This document shows positions 1 through 5,434 of a DNA stretch of 5,770 nucleotides, piece by piece. A program made the translations under genes and the position numbers. The DNA lies in contig CAIRDL010000652.1 of NCBI GenBank assembly GCA_903877345.1, positions 1 to 5,770 of the forward strand, in the 5' to 3' direction. The notes under the pieces are model-generated. The model saw only the letters and a program-made list of their open reading frames with translations, had not been told where the DNA came from and did no database searches. The stretch comes from an uncultured Oscillochloris sp. Its GTDB lineage: Bacteria > Chloroflexota > Chloroflexia > Chloroflexales > Chloroflexaceae. Position 1 is the first letter of the stretch, and each line of letters opens with the position of its first letter.

Positions 1-11
1 ATTCGCAGGTA

Positions 12-65
12 CTTGACAGTTCGGGCAAATGCAGGGCGTCCTGTTGCACAAATCTGCAATCTACA
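12..65. repeat. Dispersed intergenic repeat, copy A
   Basis: This stretch aligns to 4031-4085 in direct orientation at about 43 of 54 positions with a single one-base gap (hand alignment). Both copies begin with CTTGACAGT, share GCGTCCTG in the middle and end with AATCTACA. Both lie outside genes. The right edge of this copy runs into the heptamer array. The family is unknown; it could be a decayed mobile-element end or a genome-wide intergenic repeat. Confidence 0.6.
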
Positions 66-85
66 ATCTACAATCTGCAATCTAG
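51..85. repeat. Degenerate 7-bp tandem repeat (AATCTRC x5)
   Basis: Five consecutive heptamers read AATCTGC, AATCTAC, AATCTAC, AATCTGC, AATCTAG. The array lies immediately downstream of the hydrolase stop codon at 91-93 on the minus strand. Degenerate heptamer arrays of this kind are known between genes in cyanobacteria and other bacteria, where they arise by slippage; no function is implied. Confidence 0.8.
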
Positions 86-90
86 AACCT

Positions 91-945
91 TTAGCCGTCA
101 AGGAACGTCCGCAGCACCCGATGATATTCCTCGGGACGCTCGATCATTGGGAGGTGGCCGCAGTGATCAATCCAGACGAGGCGGCTGTTGGGGACGAGGC
201 GGGCGACCTCCGGGGTGCCTGCTGGTGGCATGATATTGTCTTGGCGAGCGCCGATCACCAGCGTTGGACAGCGGAGGGCCGCCAGCGACGTATTGATGGC
301 GGGGTCGCCTGCCCCGGCGGCGGTTTCCAGTGCGGTGCGCTGATCCATCCGCAGGAAATCGGTCACGGCCTCTTGCAACAGAGCGTCGTTGGCGGGAATG
401 CGGTAGAAGAAGCGCGAGCCAACGGTGCGATAAAGGGGCCGCACGCGAGCCATCCACGGTCGGCGCAGGGCCATCCAGACGGCGAGAATCTTATGCACCT
501 GCGAGACGATCCGGCGCTCACGTTCGCTGCGGAAGGTGCTCATACAGGTGAGGACGAGGCGGCGCACGCGGTCTGGGTAGCGGGCGGCGACATAGGTAGC
601 GACACTGGCGGTGAAGGAATGGCCGTTCAAGTCAAACTGGGTGAAGCCCATCGCATCGGCGAAGGCGATCACCAGTTCCGCCATCCGGTGGGGTGAGGCG
701 TCGCCCTTGAGCGGGGGCGACTGGCCGAAACCGGGCAGTTCGGGGGCCAAAATGTGCCGGTCGCTGCCGAGGGCCGCGAGGGTGGGGCGCCAGTAAGACG
801 ACGAGCCGCCCCAACCGTGGAGGAGCAGCAGCGGCACATGCTGGCCGCCTGCTTCCCCCGCTTGCCGGTAGAAGACCGGGCTATCCCAAATACTCAGGGG
901 GCCGTGCAGTCCGTTGGTTGTGGCTTGGGCGGGAAGTGCGTTCAT
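91..945 (-). CDS. Alpha/beta-fold hydrolase
   Basis: This 284-residue protein of the alpha/beta-hydrolase superfamily is probably a cytoplasmic esterase or hydrolase; the substrate cannot be read from sequence. The oxyanion-hole motif HGWG is at 43-46, followed by PGFGQS at 71-76. The nucleophile elbow GHSFTA puts the catalytic Ser at 110. The acid is probably Asp236 (GARQDN) and the base His264 in CGHLPMIERP. A helical cap lies roughly at 135-205. Length is normal for the family and no signal peptide is seen. The elbow has Thr at the position normally held by Gly (G-x-S-x-G). The ATG at 945 is the only sensible start, although no clear Shine-Dalgarno sequence precedes it. The gene is transcribed away from the aminotransferase gene and appears to be a single unit. 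Confidence 0.93.
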   Translation of the reverse strand: MNALPAQATTNGLHGPLSIWDSPVFYRQAGEAGGQHVPLLLLHGWGGSSSYWRPTLAALGSDRHILAPELPGFGQSPPLKGDASPHRMAELVIAFADAMGFTQFDLNGHSFTASVATYVAARYPDRVRRLVLTCMSTFRSERERRIVSQVHKILAVWMALRRPWMARVRPLYRTVGSRFFYRIPANDALLQEAVTDFLRMDQRTALETAAGAGDPAINTSLAALRCPTLVIGARQDNIMPPAGTPEVARLVPNSRLVWIDHCGHLPMIERPEEYHRVLRTFLDG

Positions 946-1056
946 AAAATTGTCTGCATACCTAGGGTTCAGGGCGTAGAGACGCGATATTTTGTGCCTC
1001 TACCGCTTCGGGCGCATGCGGCCCCTTGCCGACAGTTTGGGTTGACACCGGGGCCT

Positions 1057-1065
1057 ATTATAACA
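1057..1065 (-). promoter_or_regulatory. Extended -10 promoter for the hydrolase gene
   Basis: On the minus strand the sequence reads TGT-TATAAT, a perfect -10 hexamer (plus-strand 1057-1062) with the TG of an extended -10. No good -35 lies 16-18 bp upstream, as is common for extended -10 promoters. Predicted initiation near 1050 gives a leader of about 105 nt before the ATG at 945. Apart from a short GTAGAG/CTCTAC inverted repeat, I see nothing else in 946-1056. Confidence 0.45.
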
Positions 1066-1084
1066 TCCGTTGAACGGCGGGCTC

Positions 1085-1173
1085 TAGCAGTCCTAAGTTT
1101 GGTTGTGAAGAGGAGTCAAGGCTTTAGTCGGCTGAAGCCTCGACTCCTCTTCGCGACCTGGATAGAACTGCTA
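1085..1173. mobile_element. MITE-like 89-nt near-palindrome
   Basis: The two halves pair almost throughout. The outer arm TAGCAGT (1085-1091) matches ACTGCTA (1167-1173). After a mismatch, CTA (1093-1095) pairs with TAG (1163-1165). After a small internal loop, 1101-1117 pairs with 1142-1158, including the 11-bp perfect arm GAAGAGGAGTC/GACTCCTCTTC. One A·C mismatch precedes 1119-1126/1133-1140, which close a GTCGGC loop. There is no coding potential and no T-tract, so it does not look like a terminator. A TA at each end fits a TA target duplication of the IS630/Tc1 type, but this is inference because TA also belongs to the palindrome. Confidence 0.5.
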
Positions 1174-1176
1174 TAT

Positions 1177-1204
1177 TTGACGGGCCGCGTAAGCCGTCTA
1201 CAAT
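1177..1204 (+). promoter_or_regulatory. Sigma70-type promoter for the PatB-like gene
   Basis: The -35 is TTGACG (1177-1182, 5 of 6 consensus), the spacer is 16 bp, and the -10 is TACAAT (1199-1204, 5 of 6). Initiation is expected near 1211, about 40 nt before the GTG start at 1250. This argues against translation from the in-frame TTG at 1208. The -35 begins only 4 bp after the palindromic element ends. Confidence 0.7.
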
Positions 1205-1249
1205 ACCTTGCACCGTTGTCCGCCCGAAGTAGCTGAAACGAGGCCCGCC

Positions 1250-2419
1250 GTGGCTTTCTCTTTCGACCAAGTGGTGCCGCGCCGGGGCACCGGCAGCGTT
1301 AAGTGGGATTTGTACCCCGCAGATGTGCTGCCCATGTGGGTCGCCGATATGGACTTCGCCTCGCCCGAACCGGTGCTGCAAGCCCTCCAAACGCGGGTCG
1401 CCCACGGCTTCTTCGGCTACCCGGCCCACGCGCACCAGCTCGCCGAGGTGATCTGTGAACGCATGGCGCGGCTCTACAACTGGCCCGTCACGCCCGAACA
1501 GATCAGCTTTCTCCCCAGTTTGGTCTCCGGTATCAACTTGGTGTGCCGAGCGGTGGGCGCACCAGGCGACAGTGTGCTCACGCTCACGCCAGCCTATCCG
1601 CCTTTCCTCAGCGCACCGGGCTTGCAACAGCGCCAATGCGACATGGTGGCCCTCACTCCCGTCGTCCAGGGCCAGACCCTCAGCTACACGCTTGATTGGG
1701 ACGCGCTAGAAGCGGCCTTTCACGAACGCACGCGCCTCTTCCTGCTCGCCAGTCCGCAGAATCCGGTTGGCGCGGTGTATGACCCCGCGACCCTTCACCG
1801 GATGGCCGAACTCTGTTTGCGCCACCAAACGGTGATCTGCGCCGACGAGATCCACTGCGACTTGCTCTTGGGGGCGAGCCGTCACACGCCGTTGGCCGCG
1901 CTTGACCCCGAGATTGCCGCGCAAACCATTACGCTGATGGCCCCGAGTAAGACCTTTAACCTGCCGGGCCTTGGCTGCGGTTTCGCCATTGTTGGCAACC
2001 CCGATCTGCGGAAGGCGCTTGAACAAGCGCAAGCCGGCATTGTGCCCCATGTGAACACGCTGGGTCTAGTGGCGGCGCAGGCGGCCTTCGCGTCAGGCGA
2101 ACCGTGGCTGACCGACCTCCGTGCCTACCTGACGGCCAACCGCGACTTCCTGGTGCGCTACGTGGCCGAGCACATGCCGCAGCTCCGCACGACCGTGCCG
2201 GATGCGACCTACCTGGCTTGGCTCGACTGCCGTGAGGCGGGGCTGCCGGGCAGTCCGTACAAGTTCTGGCTTGAACAGGCCAAAGTCGCGCTCTCGGACG
2301 GAGCCGTTTTCGGCGCGGGCGGCGCAGGCTTCGTGCGGCTCAACTTCGGCTGCCCGCGCTCACTGCTTGAAACGGGCCTTACGCGGATGCGGGATGCGCT
2401 GGCCCAGGCGCTTGGCTAG
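1250..2419 (+). CDS. MalY/PatB family PLP-dependent aminotransferase / C-S lyase
   Basis: This 389-residue fold-type I PLP enzyme belongs to the MalY/PatB group, whose characterised members cleave cystathionine or cysteine C-S bonds; a role in sulfur amino-acid metabolism is likely. From the GTG start, the N-terminus carries RRGTGSVKWD and LPMWVADMDF, diagnostic for this group. PLP-site residues are Tyr116 (TPAYPPF), Asn171 (SPQNPVG), Asp199 with His202 (CADEIHCDL), the Schiff-base Lys234 in APSKTFN, and Arg363 in FVRLNFGCPR, which binds the substrate carboxylate. The GTG at 1250 is preferred over the in-frame TTG at 1208: ACGAGG lies 6 nt upstream, the length matches the family, and the promoter places initiation near 1211. 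Exact substrate is not determinable; a transaminase is the alternative. Confidence 0.93.
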   Translation: MAFSFDQVVPRRGTGSVKWDLYPADVLPMWVADMDFASPEPVLQALQTRVAHGFFGYPAHAHQLAEVICERMARLYNWPVTPEQISFLPSLVSGINLVCRAVGAPGDSVLTLTPAYPPFLSAPGLQQRQCDMVALTPVVQGQTLSYTLDWDALEAAFHERTRLFLLASPQNPVGAVYDPATLHRMAELCLRHQTVICADEIHCDLLLGASRHTPLAALDPEIAAQTITLMAPSKTFNLPGLGCGFAIVGNPDLRKALEQAQAGIVPHVNTLGLVAAQAAFASGEPWLTDLRAYLTANRDFLVRYVAEHMPQLRTTVPDATYLAWLDCREAGLPGSPYKFWLEQAKVALSDGAVFGAGGAGFVRLNFGCPRSLLETGLTRMRDALAQALG

Positions 2420-2428
2420 GGGGCAGGG

Positions 2429-2456
2429 GTCAGCCGTCAGCGGTCAGCGGTCATAA
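2429..2456. repeat. 7-bp tandem repeat (GTCAGCG x4, last one degenerate)
   Basis: Consecutive heptamers read GTCAGCC, GTCAGCG, GTCAGCG, GTCATAA, starting 9 nt after the PatB-like stop codon. The unit length matches the array at 51-85 but the sequence differs. It lies just upstream of the tRNA promoter. Confidence 0.7.
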
Positions 2457-2463
2457 CTCCAAG

Positions 2464-2492
2464 TTGCAAACCTCCGGCGGGTATGGTATCAT
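2464..2492 (+). promoter_or_regulatory. Promoter for tRNA-Trp (and probably tRNA-Ser)
   Basis: The -35 is TTGCAA (2464-2469), the spacer is 17 bp, and the -10 is TATCAT (2487-2492, 5 of 6). TGG directly before it supplies an extended -10. Initiation near 2499 would leave only about 6 nt of leader before the tRNA at 2505, a typical tRNA arrangement. Confidence 0.72.
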
Positions 2493-2504
2493 CGGCCCGT
2501 GTGA

Positions 2505-2580
2505 AGGCGGGTAGCTCAATTGGCAGAGCAGCGGCCTCCAAATCCGCAGGTTGCAGGTTCAATTCCTGTCCCGCCTGCCA
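2505..2580 (+). tRNA. tRNA-Trp (anticodon CCA)
   Basis: A complete 76-nt cloverleaf with encoded CCA. The acceptor stem is AGGCGGG/CCCGCCT with discriminator G2577, as usual for bacterial tRNA-Trp. The D-arm is GCTC/GAGC. The anticodon stem is GCGGC/TCCGC with loop CTCCAAA, so the anticodon CCA is at 2538-2540. The T-arm is GCAGG/CCTGT with loop TTCAATT. The loop-closing anticodon-stem pair is a C·U mismatch (2535·2543) and the outer T-stem pair is G·U; neither suggests a pseudogene. Confidence 0.96.
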
Positions 2581-2603
2581 CCCTTCCTACAAATGGACGA
2601 AAA

Positions 2604-2637
2604 AACAGGCGTATCCGCGAACGTGGAGACGCCTGTT
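2604..2637. terminator. Hairpin between the two tRNAs (terminator-like or processing site)
   Basis: AACAGGCGT (2604-2612) pairs with ACGCCTGTT (2629-2637). After one A·G mismatch, TCCGC (2614-2618) pairs with GTGGA (2623-2627) around a GAAC tetraloop. On the minus strand the hairpin ends in six T, a good intrinsic terminator. On the plus strand it is followed only by CGTTTCC. It ends 7 nt before tRNA-Ser, leaving no room for a promoter after it, so on the plus strand it is more likely a spacer or RNase processing structure. Confidence 0.55.
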
Positions 2638-2644
2638 CGTTTCC

Positions 2645-2734
2645 GGGGGCGTGACGGAGCCCGGCTGAACGTGGCGCTCTTGAAAAGCGCAAGGCTGCAA
2701 GGCCTCGTGGGTTCGAATCCCACCGCCCCCTCCA
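2645..2734 (+). tRNA. tRNA-Ser (anticodon TGA)
   Basis: A 90-nt class II tRNA with encoded CCA. The acceptor stem is GGGGGCG/CGCCCCC. The D-stem is ACG/CGT around a loop containing GGCTGAA. The anticodon stem is GCGCT/AGCGC with loop CTTGAAA, so the anticodon TGA is at 2681-2683. The 16-nt variable region (2691-2706) contains an AGGC/GCCT arm typical of Ser tRNAs. The T-arm is GTGGG/CCCAC with loop TTCGAAT. The discriminator base is T2731, whereas bacterial tRNA-Ser normally has G. It is probably co-transcribed with the tRNA-Trp 64 nt upstream. Confidence 0.95.
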
Positions 2735-2802
2735 CGTACTTCTGCTCTACTCGGTACGCGCTGGCCCAGATGATTGCAATGTAGATTAAGAGGGTGCCTT
2801 TC

Positions 2803-3378
2803 ATGGCCCAAACACGGTTAGTTATCGCGGACGATGAGTCCATCATCCGCATGAATCTTAAAGAGACCCTCGTCGGTCTCGGCTACCTCGTCGTTGGCGA
2901 GGCTGGTGATGGCGTCAGCGTGATTAATCTTTCCCGCGAGCTACGCCCCGATTTGGTGCTGATGGATATTAAGATGCCCAAGCTCGATGGCATCCAGGCC
3001 GCTAAAATCCTCACCGAAGAGAAAATCGCCCCGGTGCTCCTCCTCACCGCCTACTCCGACCGCGAATTGGTCGAACGCGCCAAGGAGGCCGGGGTCGTCA
3101 ATTATGTCGTCAAGCCCTTCCGCGAGGCCGAACTTTTGCCCGCGATCGAGATTGCAATGGCTCGCTACCAGGAGTTCCTTGAACTCGATAAGCATATCGC
3201 CGATCTCAAGGAAACCCTCGATACCCGCAAGCTCGTCGAACGCGCCAAGGGCATTCTCATGGACACGCAGGGGCTCAAGGAGGCGGAAGCCTTCCGCAAG
3301 ATCCAGCAACTCTCAATGAACACCCGCAAGTCCATGAAGGAGATCGCCCAGGCCATTCTTTTGGCCAACGAGATCTAG
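2803..3378 (+). CDS. pdtaR: PdtaR-like ANTAR-domain response regulator
   Basis: This 191-residue cytoplasmic response regulator is expected to act on RNA rather than DNA. The receiver domain (about 4-120) has acidic residues Asp10/Asp11, phosphoacceptor Asp55 (LMDIKMP), Thr82 and Lys104 (VVKPF). The C-terminal ANTAR domain (about 130-190) includes RKLVERAKGILM and the three-helix pattern. In characterised ANTAR regulators, phosphorylation allows dimerisation and binding of paired hexaloop hairpins, causing antitermination. The whole protein resembles Mycobacterium PdtaR (Rv1626), which is controlled by the kinase PdtaS. ATG 2803 is preferred over GTG 2794 because AGAGGG (2789-2794) lies 8 nt upstream of it. 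No kinase gene is adjacent. The membrane-protein gene follows after 8 nt. I see no convincing promoter in 2735-2802; read-through from the tRNAs is possible. Confidence 0.93.
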   Translation: MAQTRLVIADDESIIRMNLKETLVGLGYLVVGEAGDGVSVINLSRELRPDLVLMDIKMPKLDGIQAAKILTEEKIAPVLLLTAYSDRELVERAKEAGVVNYVVKPFREAELLPAIEIAMARYQEFLELDKHIADLKETLDTRKLVERAKGILMDTQGLKEAEAFRKIQQLSMNTRKSMKEIAQAILLANEI

Positions 3379-3386
3379 GTTCTGCG

Positions 3387-3980
3387 GTGGCCGAGCAACC
3401 ACAGCCCCCTGCGCCCATTGCTCCGCCGCCCCCTTCATCCCAAGGCCCTGCGGCCGCGATCCCTTTTGTCCTCACGGCGGTCGCGGCTCTTTGCTTGAGT
3501 CTTTTGGTGCAAGCGCTCCTCCCGCCCCGCCTGCCGGTTGCTTTGCCCGCCACGCCGTCCCCACCGTCGCTCAGTGCTCCCTCCCCCACTGAAGCCCCAG
3601 CTCTCCCCATGCCCGGCACCACCGCCACGCCACTTCCCGCCGAAGGCGTGCTGCGCCTCAATCTCCTCGACCTCCAAGCCCAAAATCGCCAACTCTGGAG
3701 CGCGCTCTATCTCCTGCGGGCAGTGGCCCAGCTTGACGATGCCCTCGTCGCCCTCCAGGCAAATGATCTGGACGAAGCCGACGGCCTTCTGCTTACCGTC
3801 TATCGCTCACTCGACCGAGCTTATGCCTTTAGCGCCGAGCAGGAGAAAGGCCCGATTGACGCCTTTCGGCTTCAGATCAGCCAAATCCGCGATGACATGC
3901 ACCTGCGTCCCGAGGGTACCGAACGCCGCTTGCGCCAGATCCGCCGCCTGGTACTCAGCTTGGTTGATGAAGGCGGCTAG
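3387..3980 (+). CDS. Single-pass membrane protein of unknown function
   Basis: I do not recognise a family for this 197-residue protein. A Pro-rich N-terminus (1-20) precedes one hydrophobic segment (about 22-45, with FVLTAVAALCLSLLVQALL), probably an uncleaved anchor. A Pro/Ser/Thr/Ala-rich linker follows (46-86). The C-terminal region (about 88-197) is charged, Leu-rich and probably all-helical. This layout suggests a tethered helical domain, most likely outside the cytoplasm, though topology is not settled by sequence. The GTG start lies 8 nt after the regulator stop codon, so the two are probably co-transcribed; only a weak TAGG Shine-Dalgarno sequence is seen. Bias towards C and G at third positions supports real coding. 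A role with the PdtaR-like regulator is only guilt by association. Confidence 0.8.
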   Translation: MAEQPQPPAPIAPPPPSSQGPAAAIPFVLTAVAALCLSLLVQALLPPRLPVALPATPSPPSLSAPSPTEAPALPMPGTTATPLPAEGVLRLNLLDLQAQNRQLWSALYLLRAVAQLDDALVALQANDLDEADGLLLTVYRSLDRAYAFSAEQEKGPIDAFRLQISQIRDDMHLRPEGTERRLRQIRRLVLSLVDEGG

Positions 3981-4030
3981 AGGCGGGCTTTTAGATTCAC
4001 AACGAGACGTTAGGCCATTGCTCAATCCAG

Positions 4031-4085
4031 CTTGACAGTGTAGCCAAACGCACCGCGTCCTGCTGCGGCAAACCTGTAATCTACA
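4031..4085. repeat. Dispersed intergenic repeat, copy B
   Basis: This is the second copy of the element at 12-65, in the same orientation at roughly 80% identity. It lies in the spacer between the membrane-protein gene and the Uma2 pair. Here the terminal AATCTACA does not continue into a heptamer array, which suggests the array at copy A expanded from the repeat's own edge. Confidence 0.6.
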
Positions 4086-4096
4086 CGCTCCATGCG

Positions 4097-4105
4097 TGCT
4101 AGAAT
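4097..4105 (+). promoter_or_regulatory. Possible extended -10 promoter for the Uma2 pair
   Basis: TGC-TAGAAT is a TG-extended -10 hexamer matching 5 of 6 consensus bases, without a good -35. Initiation near 4112 would give a leader of about 44 nt. A perfect TTGACA at 4105-4110 overlaps it but has no acceptable -10 at the right distance. The rest of 3981-4155 holds only the dispersed repeat. Confidence 0.35.
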
Positions 4106-4155
4106 TGACAGCAACAGGGTTCGTAGCAACGTTATCGCTGGAATGAGGTTGCCCC

Positions 4156-4749
4156 ATGAGTACTGAAATCGTCACCCGCTCGCTCGACCCGAGTTGGAGC
4201 TACGTGCGCTGGTCGCAGTTGCCCGAGGACGGCAATCGCTACGAGGTGATTGATGGGGTGTTGTATATGACCACCGCGCCGAGCTACTTCCACCAGTGGA
4301 TCATCCGCCAGATTGTGTTTGTTCTTGCTGAGCAACTTGACCGCCCTGGCATTGGCCTCACTACTTGGTCGCCCATTGGCTTGCTGATGCCGGGCTGCGA
4401 TCCTGTGCAGCCGGATATTGTGGTGGTGCGGACAGAGGATCGTGGCATCATCTACGACCGGCGAATCAACGGCGTGCCGGCCCTGATTGTCGAAGTGCTC
4501 TCGTCCTCGAATGCAGAAAAAGATACTGAAATCAAGCGGGGCGCGTACGCACGGGCCGGTCTGCCCGAGTACTGGATCGTGCGTCCGGCGGAGCGTGATG
4601 TGTTGGTGCTGAGCCAACCCGAGCCGGTCAGTGGGCTGTTTCTCCAGTCGGTTAGGGTGCCCCCGGACGGCACCTTGCACGCCGCGACGCTGCCTTTGCA
4701 GGCCGTCATTGCTGGCTTCTTCGCCGGGTCGCCGGACGAAACGCTGTAG
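4156..4749 (+). CDS. Uma2 family (DUF820) putative restriction-endonuclease-like protein, first of pair
   Basis: This 197-residue protein belongs to the Uma2 family, which has a PD-(D/E)XK nuclease-like fold. These proteins are numerous in cyanobacteria and Chloroflexota and their biological role is largely unknown. Characteristic blocks are LPEDGNRYEVIDGVLYM (22-38), VQPDIVVV with Asp87, IVEVLSSS with Glu113, and IKRGAYARAGLPEYWIV with Lys127. Asp87, Glu113 and Lys127 are the expected active-site set with Glu30. The usual SPS after the Glu strand reads SSS. The start is supported by GAGG (4145-4148) 7 nt upstream. The gene ends 18 nt before the second Uma2 gene, so the two are probably co-transcribed. 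No partner methylase is present, so a classical restriction system is unlikely. Confidence 0.92.
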   Translation: MSTEIVTRSLDPSWSYVRWSQLPEDGNRYEVIDGVLYMTTAPSYFHQWIIRQIVFVLAEQLDRPGIGLTTWSPIGLLMPGCDPVQPDIVVVRTEDRGIIYDRRINGVPALIVEVLSSSNAEKDTEIKRGAYARAGLPEYWIVRPAERDVLVLSQPEPVSGLFLQSVRVPPDGTLHAATLPLQAVIAGFFAGSPDETL

Positions 4750-4767
4750 GTACGGGAAGGAACACCG

Positions 4768-5361
4768 ATGAGCGCCGATATTCTCCCGGTTGTCGGGCCA
4801 GTCGCCCAACTCGCCTCACCATCCGGCGGGCACTGGACGGTTGCCGATTACGCGCAGTTGCCGGACGATGGGCCGCGCTACGAGCTTTTGCATGGAGATC
4901 TCCGCATGGCCCCCGCACCGAACATTGGGCATCAGACGACAGTTGTACGGATCATCCATTACTTCTTTTCCTACATTGAGGCGCAAGGTCACGGACGAGT
5001 CTTTACCGCGCCAATTGACGTTGAGTTGAACTCCAACACCTTGGTGCAACCTGACCTGGTCGTGATTTTGCAGGGGAGTGCTGCCATTATTACCGAGCAA
5101 CGCATCGTTGGGCCACCCGATCTCGTGGTCGAAGTAGTCTCACCCAGCACCGCCAGCTACGACCGGCGCGAGAAGCGTGACGCCTACGCCGCCGCCGGGG
5201 TGCGCGAATATTGGCTGGCCGATCCCGCCAGCCGCACCGTTGAACTGCTGACCCTGGACGGGGCTGTGTACCGCTCCGAACACGTTTACCGGGGCCAAGC
5301 TGTCATGCCCAGCACCGTCATTCCTGACTGGAATGTGGCGACGGAGCGCTTGTTTGGCTGA
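4768..5361 (+). CDS. Uma2 family (DUF820) putative restriction-endonuclease-like protein, second of pair
   Basis: A second Uma2-family protein, also 197 residues but clearly diverged. Blocks are LPDDGPRYELLHGDLRMAPA (31-50), VQPDLVVI with Asp96, VVEVVSPST with Glu122, then YDRREKRDAY with Lys136 and GVREYWLADP. It keeps the canonical SPS and the likely catalytic residues (Glu39, Asp96, Glu122, Lys136). It has about 9 extra residues at the N-terminus relative to its neighbour and a shorter C-terminal part. GGAAGGA (4755-4761) lies 6 nt before the ATG. The stop codon overlaps the left arm of the inverted repeat at 5358-5391. Biochemical role is unknown. Confidence 0.93.
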   Translation: MSADILPVVGPVAQLASPSGGHWTVADYAQLPDDGPRYELLHGDLRMAPAPNIGHQTTVVRIIHYFFSYIEAQGHGRVFTAPIDVELNSNTLVQPDLVVILQGSAAIITEQRIVGPPDLVVEVVSPSTASYDRREKRDAYAAAGVREYWLADPASRTVELLTLDGAVYRSEHVYRGQAVMPSTVIPDWNVATERLFG

Positions 5362-5391
5362 TGCCGCCAGACTCACCTCATCGGGCATCAG
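5358..5391 (+). terminator. Inverted repeat after the Uma2 pair (weak terminator candidate)
   Basis: CTGATGCC (5358-5365) pairs perfectly with GGCATCAG (5384-5391) across an 18-nt loop. The left arm includes the Uma2 stop codon. No T-tract follows (ACGCCCATTT), so it may end Uma2 transcription inefficiently or protect the mRNA 3' end. It lies 8 bp before the -35 of the 23S promoter. Confidence 0.35.
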
Positions 5392-5399
5392 ACGCCCAT

Positions 5400-5428
5400 T
5401 TGACAGATTACTACCCTCGCGGTATACT
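5400..5428 (+). promoter_or_regulatory. Near-consensus sigma70 promoter of the 23S rRNA unit
   Basis: The -35 is a perfect TTGACA (5400-5405), the spacer is exactly 17 bp, and the -10 is TATACT (5423-5428, 5 of 6). The bases after it, CCGACC, form a GC-rich discriminator typical of stringently controlled rRNA promoters. Initiation is expected near 5435. No AT-rich UP element is visible upstream. Confidence 0.82.
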
Positions 5429-5434
5429 CCGACC

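Noticed and set aside
13..696. Long plus-strand open frame opposite the hydrolase gene
   Set aside because: It is antisense to a gene with a complete catalytic motif set, shows no recognisable domain, and arises from GC-rich codon bias.
1042..1064. Plus-strand promoter with perfect TTGACA at 1042-1047
   Set aside because: The nearest -10-like sequences lie only 8-11 bp away; at 16-18 bp there is nothing resembling a -10.
1208..1249. N-terminal extension of the PatB-like enzyme from TTG at 1208
   Set aside because: The promoter at 1177-1204 places initiation near 1211, no homology block lies in the extension, and GTG 1250 has a Shine-Dalgarno sequence and matches family length.
2429..2456. 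CRISPR-like repeat array
   Set aside because: The units are 7 bp and directly adjacent with no spacers, so this is a microrepeat.
4105..4136. Promoter based on the perfect TTGACA at 4105-4110
   Set aside because: No -10 at 16-18 bp; the nearest candidate GTTATC needs a 20-bp spacer. The overlapping extended -10 at 4097-4105 is a better candidate.
4156..5361. Restriction-modification or other defence island
   Set aside because: Uma2 proteins alone do not make a restriction system; no methylase, helicase, toxin-antitoxin or CRISPR component lies nearby.
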